Source: Candidatus Gastranaerophilales bacterium
Lineage (GTDB): Bacteria; Cyanobacteriota; Vampirovibrionia; Gastranaerophilales; Gastranaerophilaceae
NCBI GenBank assembly: GCA_944323135.1
Contig: CALURI010000006.1
Span: 1 to 64,000 of the forward strand
Length of the DNA: 64,000 nt
Direction: 5' to 3'
The stretch's first letter is position 1; each line of letters starts with the position of its first letter. The notes under the pieces are model-generated. The model searched no databases. It had not been told where the DNA came from and saw only the letters and a list, made by a program, of their open reading frames with translations. Shown piece after piece: positions 54,625-63,883 of this stretch. A program made the position numbers and the translations under genes.

Positions 54625-55023
54625 ATGACAGAAAATTCTGAACAAATACAGGAAGAAATTCAAACTTCTTCACATCGAAAATCAAAAAACAAAACAGGCT
54701 TTTATTATTCATTTTTAACGCTTGTTCTTTTATTCTGTCTTATCCAAATAGGTTTTGGTGCAATATTAAATATCTCCAAAACAATTTCATATAAAGCTAA
54801 AATTTCTACACTTTCAAAAATAAGAGACGAAGCTGAAAATCAAAATCAAGAACTTAAACAGGATATAAAACTATTTTCATCAATGTCCAGTTTGGAAGGG
54901 ATAGCAAGAAACAACCTTAAAATGGCAGGTGAAGATGAAGTCCTTGTGCTTATCAATAACAACCAAAAAACAAACCCGAAACACAAAAAATCTAAACACA
55001 AAAAAAATCATAAGAAGAAATAA
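54625..55023 (+). CDS. Septum formation initiator (DivIC/FtsB-like)
   Basis: A 132-residue protein with a hydrophobic segment (about residues 26-50, YYSFLTLVLLFCLIQIGFGA), a coiled coil (about 60-95) and IARNNLKMAGEDEVLVLI, which is the typical end of the DivIC/FtsB domain. A lysine-rich tail (KHKKSKHKKNHKKK) is unusual. It starts after GTGAGGTTTT. Together with FtsL at 49933 it would act in the divisome. Confidence 0.8.
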   Translation: MTENSEQIQEEIQTSSHRKSKNKTGFYYSFLTLVLLFCLIQIGFGAILNISKTISYKAKISTLSKIRDEAENQNQELKQDIKLFSSMSSLEGIARNNLKMAGEDEVLVLINNNQKTNPKHKKSKHKKNHKKK

Positions 55024-55033
55024 CGGAGCATAA

Positions 55034-56608
55034 ATGCAGGAAATTATAGAATACATAAAACAAGCATTTGATCTAAAATCGCAAAAATGCTATAAACAAG
55101 CAATCGAAATGTTATATAAAGCTCTTGAACTTGAAAGCGAAAATATAGAAATTTTATTTCAACTTGGGGAATTATATTTTCTGCTAAACAATTTTCAACG
55201 TTCAATGCAATATCTGGAAAAAGTATTGCAAAGCAATCCAAATCACATTGAATCACTGAAACTTATTCAAAAAATATATAAATATACAAACGAAAAAGAA
55301 AATGCATCTAAAATTGCTGAAAAAATATATGAAATACAAAATAATGAAGACAATCTTATTAACCTTATAGATGCATTATCTTCTTCCTGCAATACAAAAA
55401 AAATAGCAGATTTTGAAGCTCTGAACTCAGATAACGACAATATAACATACCACATTGCCAAAGCTTTTTATGATAATGGTAAAGTTAAAGAAGCAAAAGA
55501 AAAACTTGAAAAAACTTTAAAACTTAATCCAAAAAATGAAGATGCCCTTGTTTTACTCGGGAAAATATATTTTGAAGAAAATGAATTTGATAAATCAAAA
55601 AATATTTTCAACACATTTTCAAAAAATTCGGGAAACCCTGAAATTTTAAATTATCTTGGGCTTTTTGCACTCGAAGATATGAATTTTATTGATGCAATCA
55701 AATATTTTTCAAAAGCATCATCTATCGATAAAATAAACCACCGTTACCTTTACAATCTCGGGAATGCCTATTTTTATAACGGTTGGTTTAAAGAATCTGT
55801 CCAATCCTATCTACAGGCAATTCGTATGGCTCCTGATATTACAGGTTACAGATATTCACTCGCTTACCTTTATTATGAACAAAAAGAATTTGAAAAAGCT
55901 CAAAAAGAAATTGATTATATCTTAGAACATAATCCTGAATACAGTCTTGCACATGTATTGAACGCTTTATTAAAATTTGAAAATAAAGATTTTCTAGGAG
56001 CTCAAGCAGAACTAGAAACAAATTTAAAAATTTCAGGAGAAGACAATTTTACTCTCACTGCACTTTCAAAAGTATACAAAGAGCTTTCAATGTTTGAAAA
56101 AGCCGAAAACGCAATTCAAAAAGTTATTGCACAAAATCCTCAAAGTTTAAATTATAAATGCCAACTTGCAGAAATTTATATTAAAGAAAAAAATTATGAC
56201 AAAGCACTGGAAACAGTTAATGACATATTAAAAGAAAACGAAAATTACATATCAGCATACGAAACAGGTGCCAAAGCTGCATTTCAAAAGCAAGATTATG
56301 AACAAACAAAACACTACGCACAGGAAGCAATCTCATTAGATATGAATTTTGCACCCGGTTATTATTACCTTGCACTTGTAAGATTTACGGAAAAAGATTA
56401 CGAAGAAGCAGTAGAATGTATGAAACGAGCAATTATGTACGATGTCAATAATGCGGAATATTACGCAACAATGAGTAATATTTATAAAGAAAAACAAGAT
56501 TACAAAACGGCACTGGATTACATCAAAGAAGCAGAAAGTATTTCACCAAGTCTTGAATATCAGATAACATATAAAGAACTTGCGTCATTAAACAGAAAAT
56601 CAAAATAA
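55034..56608 (+). CDS. TPR-repeat protein
   Basis: The 524-residue protein is made of about 14 tetratricopeptide repeats with the W/Y-x-L-G-x-x-x-x-x-x-x-x-A pattern, for example EALVLLGKIYFEENEFDKSK, FLYNLGNAYFYNG and YYLALVRFTEKDYEEAVECM. No signal peptide or membrane helix. It lies 10 bases after the DivIC/FtsB-like gene, so it is probably co-transcribed. It would act as a scaffold; partners are unknown. Confidence 0.9.
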   Translation: MQEIIEYIKQAFDLKSQKCYKQAIEMLYKALELESENIEILFQLGELYFLLNNFQRSMQYLEKVLQSNPNHIESLKLIQKIYKYTNEKENASKIAEKIYEIQNNEDNLINLIDALSSSCNTKKIADFEALNSDNDNITYHIAKAFYDNGKVKEAKEKLEKTLKLNPKNEDALVLLGKIYFEENEFDKSKNIFNTFSKNSGNPEILNYLGLFALEDMNFIDAIKYFSKASSIDKINHRYLYNLGNAYFYNGWFKESVQSYLQAIRMAPDITGYRYSLAYLYYEQKEFEKAQKEIDYILEHNPEYSLAHVLNALLKFENKDFLGAQAELETNLKISGEDNFTLTALSKVYKELSMFEKAENAIQKVIAQNPQSLNYKCQLAEIYIKEKNYDKALETVNDILKENENYISAYETGAKAAFQKQDYEQTKHYAQEAISLDMNFAPGYYYLALVRFTEKDYEEAVECMKRAIMYDVNNAEYYATMSNIYKEKQDYKTALDYIKEAESISPSLEYQITYKELASLNRKSK

Positions 56609-56691
56609 AATTTGACCTTTAAATTTATGTAATTATAATATTAAGTATCTGCTACATTTGTAGTTTTGATTGGAATTATAGGAGAAGATTA

Positions 56692-57381
56692 GTGGATATA
56701 AAACAATTAAGAAAAATATTACTCATAACAACGATAGTTTTGTCTTTTCAATTACCGGCACTTTCAGCTAAAAAAAGTGAAGAGCTTATTGAAATGCCTA
56801 AAACTTACCCTGCCAAATATACAAGTAAATATATAAATGAAATTAAGCCAATATATAAATCTGTTGGAAAAGATGAAATATTTTACGTTGCTCTGGATAT
56901 GTTAAAAGGAACAAACGGAGAATTTTCAAGAAATGCAATATTAGGTAACAATTTATCAGGAAGACCTGTAAAAATTGAATTTAGAGATTTAGGTACAATT
57001 AACCCTGATTATGCAAAATTTGACGCTTTAGGCTGGAAAAAGAATAAACAACTTTTCATATTCATAAATCCGCGTCACAAAGATGCACCTCCCGGAGCTC
57101 TTGCAGCATTATTATCGCATGAAGCCCTTCATCAAGATGAATTTAATTCACTTGCGGAAGAGACTTACGCTTGGACAATGGAAGCTTCCGTATGGTATGA
57201 AATTTCAAAACTTTATCCGGAAAGTAATGATGAACTTCATCCGCTAGTAGTAAGAGAAAACACATTAAAAAAACTATTTGAACGCGGCGGCTACTCAAAC
57301 AAGTATATTAAGAAAACAGTTATGTCCAATGAAGGTTATAAGAACCTTCCATCAACATCACCAGGTTTTGAAGACTTGTAA
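56692..57381 (+). CDS. Secreted putative metalloprotease
   Basis: A 229-residue protein begins with GTG at 56692 after AGGAGAAGATTA. It has a signal peptide (ILLITTIVLSFQLPALSA). The motif LLSHEALHQDEFNSLAEE (about residues 140-157) contains H-E-x-x-H and a downstream Glu, as in gluzincin-type proteases. FRDLGTINPDYAKFDALGW and INPRHKDAPPGALAALL precede it. No recognised family otherwise. It would work outside the inner membrane and lies next to a CtpA-type protease gene. Confidence 0.7.
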   Translation: MDIKQLRKILLITTIVLSFQLPALSAKKSEELIEMPKTYPAKYTSKYINEIKPIYKSVGKDEIFYVALDMLKGTNGEFSRNAILGNNLSGRPVKIEFRDLGTINPDYAKFDALGWKKNKQLFIFINPRHKDAPPGALAALLSHEALHQDEFNSLAEETYAWTMEASVWYEISKLYPESNDELHPLVVRENTLKKLFERGGYSNKYIKKTVMSNEGYKNLPSTSPGFEDL

Positions 57382-57447
57382 AATTATTAAAAATTTTATT
57401 AATCTTCTAAACTACCTAAAAAGTATATTGATTATAAAAAATTCTTG

Positions 57448-58698
57448 ATGTTAAATATTCGTATGAAGAGTAGACAGGCATTAATTTTTATACTTTTAAT
57501 CGCAGCAATTTTTTCCCTTAACCAAATTTTTATGGGACAAAAGAGTACACCTGTATCAGAAATGCCTGAAATGGTAAACCATGACCATGTTTCTTCTCAA
57601 AAACTTTTTGATAACAGTTGGAAAATTATCAGAGACAACTATTTTGATTCCGAACTCAACAATCAAGCTTGGGGTAGATGGAAAGAGCATTATCACGGAA
57701 AAATAAAAAATGATGATGATGCAAAAGTTGCTATTGATACAATGCTAGCAAGTTTGAATGATCCGTATTCAAGGTACATGGCAAAATCAGAATATCTTGA
57801 ACAAAATAATTCAATTAACTCAAAGATTACAGGTATCGGAGTTAACATAACCTCAATTGCAGGGAAAATCCATATTGTAAATGTTATGGAAGGCACACCA
57901 GCTCAATTTGCAAATCTTTTACCGGATGACATAATTGTTGCTATTGATGGGAAAAATGTTAACGGTTTATCTCTGTCGGAAGTTGCTAATCTGGTAAGAG
58001 GGCCGGAAAACAGTTTTGTAAATATCACAATTCTCCGAAATAAAGATAAACTCATGAAAAGAGTTATGCGAAAAGAAATTAAAATTAAAACAGTTAAAAG
58101 TTCTATAGTAGATAAAAATATAGGTTATATACAAATAACAAGTTTTATAGGATCAACTACCCCGAATGAATTTTTAGAAGCATTAGAAAAAACAAAAGAT
58201 ACAAAAGGACTTATTCTCGATTTACGAGGTAACACAGGAGGACTTTTACCTAACGCAGTATTTATTGCAAACTTATTTCTTCCTGAAGGCAGCAATATAG
58301 TAAGTATTGTAGGAAGAAACGGCTATAAATATGACATAGATGCCCAAAACACGGAATTTGGGGTTAAAAAACCGACTATTGTATTAGTAGACGGAAACTC
58401 CGCAAGTGCAAGCGAAATTCTCTCAGGAGCTTTAAAAGATTATAATAAAGCAAAACTTTTAGGCACAAAAACTTATGGCAAAGGTATGGTACAAAAAATT
58501 ATCCCGATGCCAAACGAAACAGGTCTAAACCTCACTGTTGCAAAATATTTAACCCCAAAAGGCACAGATATAAATAAGAAGGGAATAACACCCGATATAA
58601 AAGTAGAGTTTAGCATTCAAGATGTAAAAAATAATAATGATGCACAGCTTCAGGCTGCAAAAAATATTCTTTCGAAAATGATGTTAAGTAAAAATTAA
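57448..58698 (+). CDS. ctpA: S41 carboxy-terminal processing protease (CtpA-like)
   Basis: The 416-residue protein has a signal anchor (ALIFILLIAAIFSLNQIFMG), a PDZ domain (about residues 125-215, IGVNITSIAGKIHIVNVMEGT) and the S41 catalytic region: LILDLRGNTGGLL, DGNSASASEILSGALKDY with the catalytic Ser, and GTKTYGKGMVQ with the Lys. It processes or degrades periplasmic proteins from their C-terminus. The start is weakly supported: there is no ribosome binding site, and TTG at 57445 or ATG at 57463 are possible. Confidence 0.92.
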   Translation: MLNIRMKSRQALIFILLIAAIFSLNQIFMGQKSTPVSEMPEMVNHDHVSSQKLFDNSWKIIRDNYFDSELNNQAWGRWKEHYHGKIKNDDDAKVAIDTMLASLNDPYSRYMAKSEYLEQNNSINSKITGIGVNITSIAGKIHIVNVMEGTPAQFANLLPDDIIVAIDGKNVNGLSLSEVANLVRGPENSFVNITILRNKDKLMKRVMRKEIKIKTVKSSIVDKNIGYIQITSFIGSTTPNEFLEALEKTKDTKGLILDLRGNTGGLLPNAVFIANLFLPEGSNIVSIVGRNGYKYDIDAQNTEFGVKKPTIVLVDGNSASASEILSGALKDYNKAKLLGTKTYGKGMVQKIIPMPNETGLNLTVAKYLTPKGTDINKKGITPDIKVEFSIQDVKNNNDAQLQAAKNILSKMMLSKN

Positions 58699-58784
58699 AA
58701 AAACAATTAACAACCATATATTGAAATTTTTAATATAATAATATATAATATACATATATAATAAAATAAAGGAGGCTGGAAATT

Positions 58785-59515
58785 ATGAATTTAAAAGCGT
58801 TAAGGGTCGCCCCCCCCCCGCAAAGGTCGCTTGGGACAAAGGGTTTAATGGGTTTACATTAGCAGAAGTTTTAATAACTATTGGAATAATTGGTGTCGTT
58901 GCAGCTATTACTATGCCTGCTTTAATTGCTAACCACAAAAAAACGGAAGTTGAAACTAAACTCAAAAAAATTTATTCCGTTATGAATCAAGCTATCAACA
59001 TGTCAGTTTCAGAATACGGAGATGTTGAAAGTTGGGCAGCAGATTGTGGCTCTTCAAGTAATACAACTTGCAACACTGATGAAGCAATTGAATGGTTTAA
59101 TACGTATATTGGGAAACATCTTCAAATAACTTCTATTGAAGAAAAGGAAAACGGAAAAGGATTTTATGCATATTTAAATGACGGCAGCATACTGAGTGTA
59201 ACAAATTACATTTATGATATGACATATATCATAAATAAAAAAAACATTCCTAAAGCTGGAGAAACAAGTAAAATTGGAAAATACTTATTTGCATTCAGAT
59301 TTAATCCCACTCTGGCAACAGGTCAAAATGAAGCCGATAATAAATACACCCTTAAAGCGACATTTGAACCATATACTTGGAGCTGGGACGGTACTCAAGA
59401 AAATTTATATGAACATCCAATTTACGGCTGTAAAGATGGGAATGGCGGATTTTGTACAAAATTAATACAAAACAACGGCTGGAAAATACCAAAAAACTAT
59501 CCTATTAATCTTTAG
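58785..59515 (+). CDS. Prepilin-like protein with C10 tract, out of frame as assembled
   Basis: ATG at 58785 follows AAAGGAGGCTGGAAATT. It encodes MNLKALRVAP and then runs into ten C (58810-58819). With ten C the frame stops at a TAG near the prepilin signal. The prepilin itself (NGFTLAEVLITIGIIGVVA, with cleavage site and Glu) follows in another frame that has no start of its own. With 11 or 8 C the two join into a protein of about 240 residues. The C-terminal domain has NMSVSEYGDVESWAADCGSS and YGCKDGNGGFCTKL, like other prepilins here. Confidence 0.8.
58810..58819 (+). repeat. C10 homopolymer tract in prepilin gene
   Basis: Ten consecutive C, in an otherwise AT-rich region, lie 25 bases after a well-supported start codon. 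The flanks AAGGGTCG and AAAGGTCGC form a short direct repeat. Slipped-strand change by one base would switch the downstream prepilin on or off. Confidence 0.9.
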
Positions 59516-59735
59516 GATTTCTTTTAAAGATATTTACATCTTTTAAATCTTCTCTTCGCACTACAAGTCCGCAATTTGAACATGCTAAAATTTTACCTGT
59601 ACTATCAATAGGTAGAAATACATGTTCACATTCTTCCGAATTTTCAATATTATCAATTGCAAACGGATCAAAATTTGACTCTCGTTTGTATTTTTTCCCC
59701 ATAATATATTTGGTTATAAGCTCAAATAAATACAT
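59505..59735 (-). CDS. Small zinc-ribbon-like hypothetical protein
   Basis: A 76-residue protein read immediately after cdd on the minus strand; the frame overlaps the cdd stop region, so translational coupling is likely. It contains SEECEHVFLPIDSTGKILACSNCGLVV, a putative C-x-H plus C-x-x-C zinc site. The start at 59735 has no ribosome binding site; 59750 is also possible. The last 11 bases overlap the convergent prepilin gene. Confidence 0.6.
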   Translation of the reverse strand: MYLFELITKYIMGKKYKRESNFDPFAIDNIENSEECEHVFLPIDSTGKILACSNCGLVVRREDLKDVNIFKRNPKD

Positions 59736-59739
59736 ATAA

Positions 59740-60123
59740 TTATAATTCAAAGCAATCAGGCAAAAGAACTTTCAAAGGCACAACTTTTATTCCTTCGTCA
59801 CTTTGAAGAATCACATCAAGTCCTTCCACAGACTGAAATTCGCTCAAAACTTGTCTGCAAGCTCCGCAAGGGGTACAATTTTTCATTTTTGGAGAATAAA
59901 TTGCAACTGCCCTAATTTTTCTCTCACCTGCCGCAATTGCAGATCCAACAGCGTTTCTCTCGGCGCAAATTGTCATACCGTAACTTGAATTTTCAAAATT
60001 ACATCCTGTGTATACTTTTCCGCTTTCCGCAAGAACACAAGCACCTACAGGGAATTTTGAATATGGAGCATAAGCATTTTTTGAGACATCTTCTGCCAAT
60101 TTTAACATATCTTCGTAATTCAT
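59740..60123 (-). CDS. cdd: Cytidine deaminase
   Basis: A 127-residue protein with the cytidine deaminase zinc motifs: MTICAERNAVGSAIAAG (C-A-E with the catalytic Glu, near residue 51) and CTPCGACRQVLSEF (near 84). The N-terminal SKNAYAPYSKFPVGA and CNFENSSYG are also typical. It deaminates cytidine to uridine in pyrimidine salvage. The size matches the homotetrameric small type. Confidence 0.95.
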   Translation of the reverse strand: MNYEDMLKLAEDVSKNAYAPYSKFPVGACVLAESGKVYTGCNFENSSYGMTICAERNAVGSAIAAGERKIRAVAIYSPKMKNCTPCGACRQVLSEFQSVEGLDVILQSDEGIKVVPLKVLLPDCFEL

Positions 60124-60181
60124 ACCCGAATTTTATATCATATTAAATAAAAACTAATCCTTTATTTAAAGTATATTGTGG

Positions 60182-60187
60182 TATAAT
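60182..60187 (+). promoter_or_regulatory. TATAAT box of the 60194 gene, leaderless geometry
   Basis: TATAAT at 60182-60187 stands 6 bases before the ATG at 60194, and no ribosome binding site precedes the start. The -35 region is weak. Confidence 0.5.
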
Positions 60188-60193
60188 TTTATT

Positions 60194-60997
60194 ATGAAAT
60201 TTTTAATAAAAATTTTTGCAATATTAATGCTATTAATCTCACCAGTATTTGCAATCACATTTGATGTTCTTGTATTACCGGCAGATTTGCTTATTGAAAA
60301 GGAAAACTATTACAACTTCGATGAAGTTTCTGAAATTATTGCAAATGATATTATCATTGATTTTAATAAATCAAACGGAAAAATAAAATCACCTGATTTA
60401 TATGAAGTCAGGAAAAAATTAAATAAAAATCAAGAATTAAAAAAAACTGTTTCTGACTTATTAATCAAATACAGAAACACAAACAAACTTGATTATGATG
60501 CCATAAAAACAGCAGGAGATGCATTTTCTTGCAAATCAGTACTGATTGTTTCCAGCTATGCAGTTACAAATAAAAATTCTTTAAAACGAAGTGTTTGGGA
60601 AGTTTTAAATATTTCATCCGCATTTGATATTTCATATCCATACAGATTAGAAACCTCAGTAGTTTTATTAGATACAGTAAACAATCTTGTAATGTGGAGC
60701 AATAACTATTCAACCAAACTCGGAGCAAATGACAATATATTTGCAGCAAAGAATTATGCACAAGCAAATGCAGAACTTGAAAAAATAAAATTATATTCAA
60801 AATCAGTTGTTGCTCCAAGTTCATCTCAAAATATTATGCTAAGATTTTTCCCTAAAGCAATTCGACCTATTGAAAAAAAATATGAAGACCCAAACGGAGG
60901 TGCTTTACGCTATGAAAGAACACTCCCCGAAAATCCAAAAGATAAAATAAAACAAGAGAATATCCCATATTCCGGAGATATGATTTACGGGATTTAA
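60194..60997 (+). CDS. Secreted hypothetical protein, possibly CsgG-like
   Basis: The 267-residue protein starts at ATG 60194; a TTG-started longer frame from 60176 is less likely. It has a signal peptide (LIKIFAILMLLISPVFA) and then FDVLVLPADLLIE, NDIIIDFNKSN, KSVLIVSSYAVTN and TSVVLLDTVNNLVMWSNNYS, an alternating alpha/beta pattern like that of the CsgG/TolB-N-type domains found in outer-membrane assembly proteins. This fold assignment is tentative. The stop overlaps the end of the convergent gene by four bases. Confidence 0.6.
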   Translation: MKFLIKIFAILMLLISPVFAITFDVLVLPADLLIEKENYYNFDEVSEIIANDIIIDFNKSNGKIKSPDLYEVRKKLNKNQELKKTVSDLLIKYRNTNKLDYDAIKTAGDAFSCKSVLIVSSYAVTNKNSLKRSVWEVLNISSAFDISYPYRLETSVVLLDTVNNLVMWSNNYSTKLGANDNIFAAKNYAQANAELEKIKLYSKSVVAPSSSQNIMLRFFPKAIRPIEKKYEDPNGGALRYERTLPENPKDKIKQENIPYSGDMIYGI

Positions 60998-61299
60998 TTT
61001 GCTTTTTGATTTATAGAATTTCTTCTCTCATTAATTACATCAAATTGATTTTGTAAATCGGAATTTCCATTGTTTTGCATATAATTGTATTTTTTGTATT
61101 GCGGCTGAACTTGAGAAGGATTTTTTTCATAAATATGATTTTTAAATTGACTTCTCGGTTTATTTATCATTTGCTTCATTTCAACCTGAGAAGGTGTATT
61201 TGCAGCAACTTCATCAAGCTCTTCAATTCTATCTTTAGCATCAAAAAATGCAATAAAAGCCACTGTAAATATGCACAAAAATATTAAAGATTTTTTCAT
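60994..61299 (-). CDS. Small secreted or membrane-anchored hypothetical protein
   Basis: The start at 61299 follows AAAGGGATATAT. The 101-residue protein has a hydrophobic N-terminal segment (SLIFLCIFTVAFIAFF), which may be an uncleaved anchor or a signal peptide, and then a hydrophilic region rich in Gln, Asn and Lys (KPRSQFKNHIYEK; YNYMQNNGNSDLQNQ). No family is recognised. Confidence 0.55.
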   Translation of the reverse strand: MKKSLIFLCIFTVAFIAFFDAKDRIEELDEVAANTPSQVEMKQMINKPRSQFKNHIYEKNPSQVQPQYKKYNYMQNNGNSDLQNQFDVINERRNSINQKAN

Positions 61300-61442
61300 A
61301 TATATCCCTTTCATTTTAAACAATTCTAACTCCTGTTTTATAACACGTAAATTAAACATCTATTTAATATTTACGACTTGCATTAAGCTTCTTAGAATGA
61401 TAAAATAATCTTGTAATACAAAATAATTAAGAGGAAAGTTTT

Positions 61443-61616
61443 ATGGCAAGATTAATAAGACCAAGCTGGGCTATCAGATGTGTACAATCAGGATGTAAAA
61501 CATTATTTGAAGTTGCAAAAGTTGAAGACGGCAAACAACAAGAAGTTGTATGTCCAAATTGTGGCGAACATTATGTTTATCCGATTTATGACGAAGAAGA
61601 AAACCAAAATTCATAA
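61443..61616 (+). CDS. Small zinc-ribbon protein (57 residues)
   Basis: A 57-codon frame starts with ATG at 61443 after AAGAGGAAAGTTTT. It has two Cys pairs, AIRCVQSGCKTLFEV and VVCPNCGEHYV, spaced as in small zinc ribbons, and an acidic tail. The stop is 2 bases before the next ATG, so it is co-transcribed with the YtqA-type radical SAM gene. Confidence 0.75.
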   Translation: MARLIRPSWAIRCVQSGCKTLFEVAKVEDGKQQEVVCPNCGEHYVYPIYDEEENQNS

Positions 61617-61618
61617 TT

Positions 61619-62545
61619 ATGTTTAACAATACAGATAAGCGCTACAACCAATACAGCGCTCATTTAAAAAACAAATTCGGCGTTAAGATATATAAAATAA
61701 CTCTTGATGCCGGTTTTTCATGTCCTAATCGTGACGGAACAATTTCAAAAGGCGGCTGCATTTTTTGCGATGACGGGGGAAGTTTCTCTCAGGCACATTC
61801 AAACCTTTTATCCATCGAAGAACAGGTTAATATCGGTGCAGAAAAATTAAAAACAAGATTTAAAGCTCAAAAATTTATGTCATATTTTCAGGCATTTTCA
61901 AACACCTACAAACCAGTTAACGAACTTGAAAAAATATATAATTCCGCTCTAAAACATCCTGATATTGTTGGGATTTCAATCGGCACAAGACCTGATTGCA
62001 TTGACAAAAAAAAAATAAAGCTTATTTCAAGCTTTAAAGATGATTATTACACTTGGATTGAATACGGCTTACAGTCCATTCATGACAAAACATTAAAAAA
62101 AATTAACCGAGGTCATGATTTTGATTGTTTTTTAAAAGCTTATGAGAAAACAAAAGAAGCAGGAATAAATGTTTGTGTTCATGTAATTTTTGGATTGTGG
62201 GAAACTCATGATGAAATTATGCAGACTGCAAAAAAACTTGCACAACTTGGAATTGACGGTGTAAAAATTCACATGTTATGCGCGCTTGAGGAGACAAAAC
62301 TTGCCCAAATATATAAAGAAGGCGGAATTAAATTTATGGACGAAGATGAGTATGTTAATACAGTATGTGACTTTTTAGAATATTTACCACAAACTGTAAC
62401 AATTCATCGTCTTGCAGGTAACGGATTGAGCAGCGAATTAATAGCCCCGCAATGGCTCGGCAAAAAGTTCGACTGTTTAAATAAAATCGACAGAGAATTT
62501 ATTAAGAGAAATTCATATCAAGGAAGTAAATTTGTTTACAAATAA
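61619..62545 (+). CDS. Radical SAM protein, YtqA/YhcC (TIGR01212) family
   Basis: A 308-residue protein with GVKIYKITLDAGFSCPNRDGTISKGGCIFC (radical SAM CxxxxxxxxxCxxC-type cluster motif of this family), FQAFSNTY, GISIGTRPDCI, EYGLQSIHDKTLKKINRGHD and the C-terminal TIHRLAGNGL. The features and length match the TIGR01212 group, whose function is unknown or linked to RNA modification. It starts 2 bases after the zinc-ribbon gene. Confidence 0.93.
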   Translation: MFNNTDKRYNQYSAHLKNKFGVKIYKITLDAGFSCPNRDGTISKGGCIFCDDGGSFSQAHSNLLSIEEQVNIGAEKLKTRFKAQKFMSYFQAFSNTYKPVNELEKIYNSALKHPDIVGISIGTRPDCIDKKKIKLISSFKDDYYTWIEYGLQSIHDKTLKKINRGHDFDCFLKAYEKTKEAGINVCVHVIFGLWETHDEIMQTAKKLAQLGIDGVKIHMLCALEETKLAQIYKEGGIKFMDEDEYVNTVCDFLEYLPQTVTIHRLAGNGLSSELIAPQWLGKKFDCLNKIDREFIKRNSYQGSKFVYK

Positions 62546-62682
62546 AGCTTTATGTGTAATAATGTATCAGCGTAAAGGCTAAAATTTGTAAAGAATTATT
62601 AACAAAATCTATAAAAACCAGCAACAAAAAATTTTTACGCTTGTTAGGTTATGTGAAAAACAATATTTGATTGGAGATAAAT

Positions 62683-63357
62683 ATGTTAACATTACAACCT
62701 AAAATTTCAAACAATTACGGTTTAACTTTTCAAGCATCCAACAGAAATAACAATAAAAGATTAACCAAAGAAGAAATTGAAGAAAGAGAATATTTATCCA
62801 CACGCCAAGAACTGGAAAGTCAACAAGACGAATTGTTAAATTTGACCCAAGATGACGAAATCAAAATGCCTAAAATTGCAAAACAAGCATTAAAAGGCGG
62901 AGCAATTTTAACAACAGGTCTTATAGGTGGTATGGCAACAGGATTTGGTACTAAAAAAACAATCCAGCTATTATCAAAAATCAATAAATCTTCTGCTGTT
63001 GAAAATTTGAAAAAACAAATAAAAGCAACAACAGCATTTATCAAAAAAGCAAGTAAAACAATTAAAACAGAATTCAAAGCTTCAGATGCATACAAAATGC
63101 CGGCAAAAGCAATGGATAAATTTTCAAAAACAAAAATCGGCAAGTCTGTTACAGGATTTTTCAAAGCAATAGGCAAAGGTATTTCAACCGTATATAATGC
63201 AATTAAAACAGGTGTAAATAAAGTTGTTAATAAAATTAAAAGTGTAAAAAAAGAAACTTATGAAAAAGCAACAGTAAACTTTATGGGTGCATCAGGCGGA
63301 GTTGCATCAGGTGTTACAGCAATAAAAGAAAAAGAAGAAGCAAAGGATAAAGAATAA
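62683..63357 (+). CDS. Lineage-type protein with N-terminal TFQA motif
   Basis: The 224-residue protein starts at ATG 62683 after TTGGAGATAAAT. A short leader (MLTLQPKISNNYGLTFQAS) ends in an F-x-A motif. A charged region follows, then one glycine-rich hydrophobic segment (about residues 72-88, GGAILTTGLIGGMATGFG) and a long, very Lys-rich region with many Ala and Thr. No Sec signal peptide. It overlaps the next gene by one base. No family is recognised. Confidence 0.65.
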   Translation: MLTLQPKISNNYGLTFQASNRNNNKRLTKEEIEEREYLSTRQELESQQDELLNLTQDDEIKMPKIAKQALKGGAILTTGLIGGMATGFGTKKTIQLLSKINKSSAVENLKKQIKATTAFIKKASKTIKTEFKASDAYKMPAKAMDKFSKTKIGKSVTGFFKAIGKGISTVYNAIKTGVNKVVNKIKSVKKETYEKATVNFMGASGGVASGVTAIKEKEEAKDKE

Positions 63358-63836
63358 TGTCTGTTTTCCTAAATGAAAGAATTACATTCACATCCGCTCA
63401 GCAATCTTTAAAACCTGACAAAGATAAAGATACAGAAAAAAAAGTTGTAACAGGTGGCGGAGCAATAGCAGCGACAACTACTGCTGCAAAAGCCAGAGCT
63501 GCAAAATCTTTTGATGTTTTCAATTCTGCAAAAGAAGTTTCAAAAGGTATGAAAGGCTTTACTGAATCAACAAAAACAATTAACAATGTCGCAAAACAAT
63601 CAAATAGCCTTTGGAGAAAAGTTTCAGAAAATGCAAAATGGGCAACCAAAAGTATCTTAAACTGGGGCACAAAATTCAAAAACATGAAATATATAAAACC
63701 TCTGGTTGAAAGCAAAGTATTTAGAGCAGGCGCAGGTGCTTTAGGTTACGTTTTTGGTTTTGTAACATTAGCGTCCGGAATATCTGATATTGCCCAAGTT
63801 ACATCTGAAACAATTGAGACTAAATTAAATAATTAA
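63357..63836 (+). CDS. Lineage-type protein with N-terminal TFTSAQ motif
   Basis: A 159-residue protein begins with MSVFLNERITFTSAQQSLKP, again a short leader with an F-x-S core, followed by an acidic/basic stretch and a Gly/Ala/Thr-rich region (VTGGGAIAATTTAAKARAAK). A hydrophobic segment is near the C-terminus (GALGYVFGFVTLASGISDIA). It overlaps the preceding gene by one base (TAATG), so the two are translated together. No family is recognised. Confidence 0.65.
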   Translation: MSVFLNERITFTSAQQSLKPDKDKDTEKKVVTGGGAIAATTTAAKARAAKSFDVFNSAKEVSKGMKGFTESTKTINNVAKQSNSLWRKVSENAKWATKSILNWGTKFKNMKYIKPLVESKVFRAGAGALGYVFGFVTLASGISDIAQVTSETIETKLNN

Positions 63837-63883
63837 TAAAACAAAAAGTTGTTAAATATATAAAATCGTGCTAAGCTGAGCTT

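Noticed and set aside
62570-62641. Inverted repeat AGCGTAAA/TTTACGCT before the 62683 gene
   Set aside because: The stem is only eight bases with a large AT-rich loop, so it is not distinguishable from chance.
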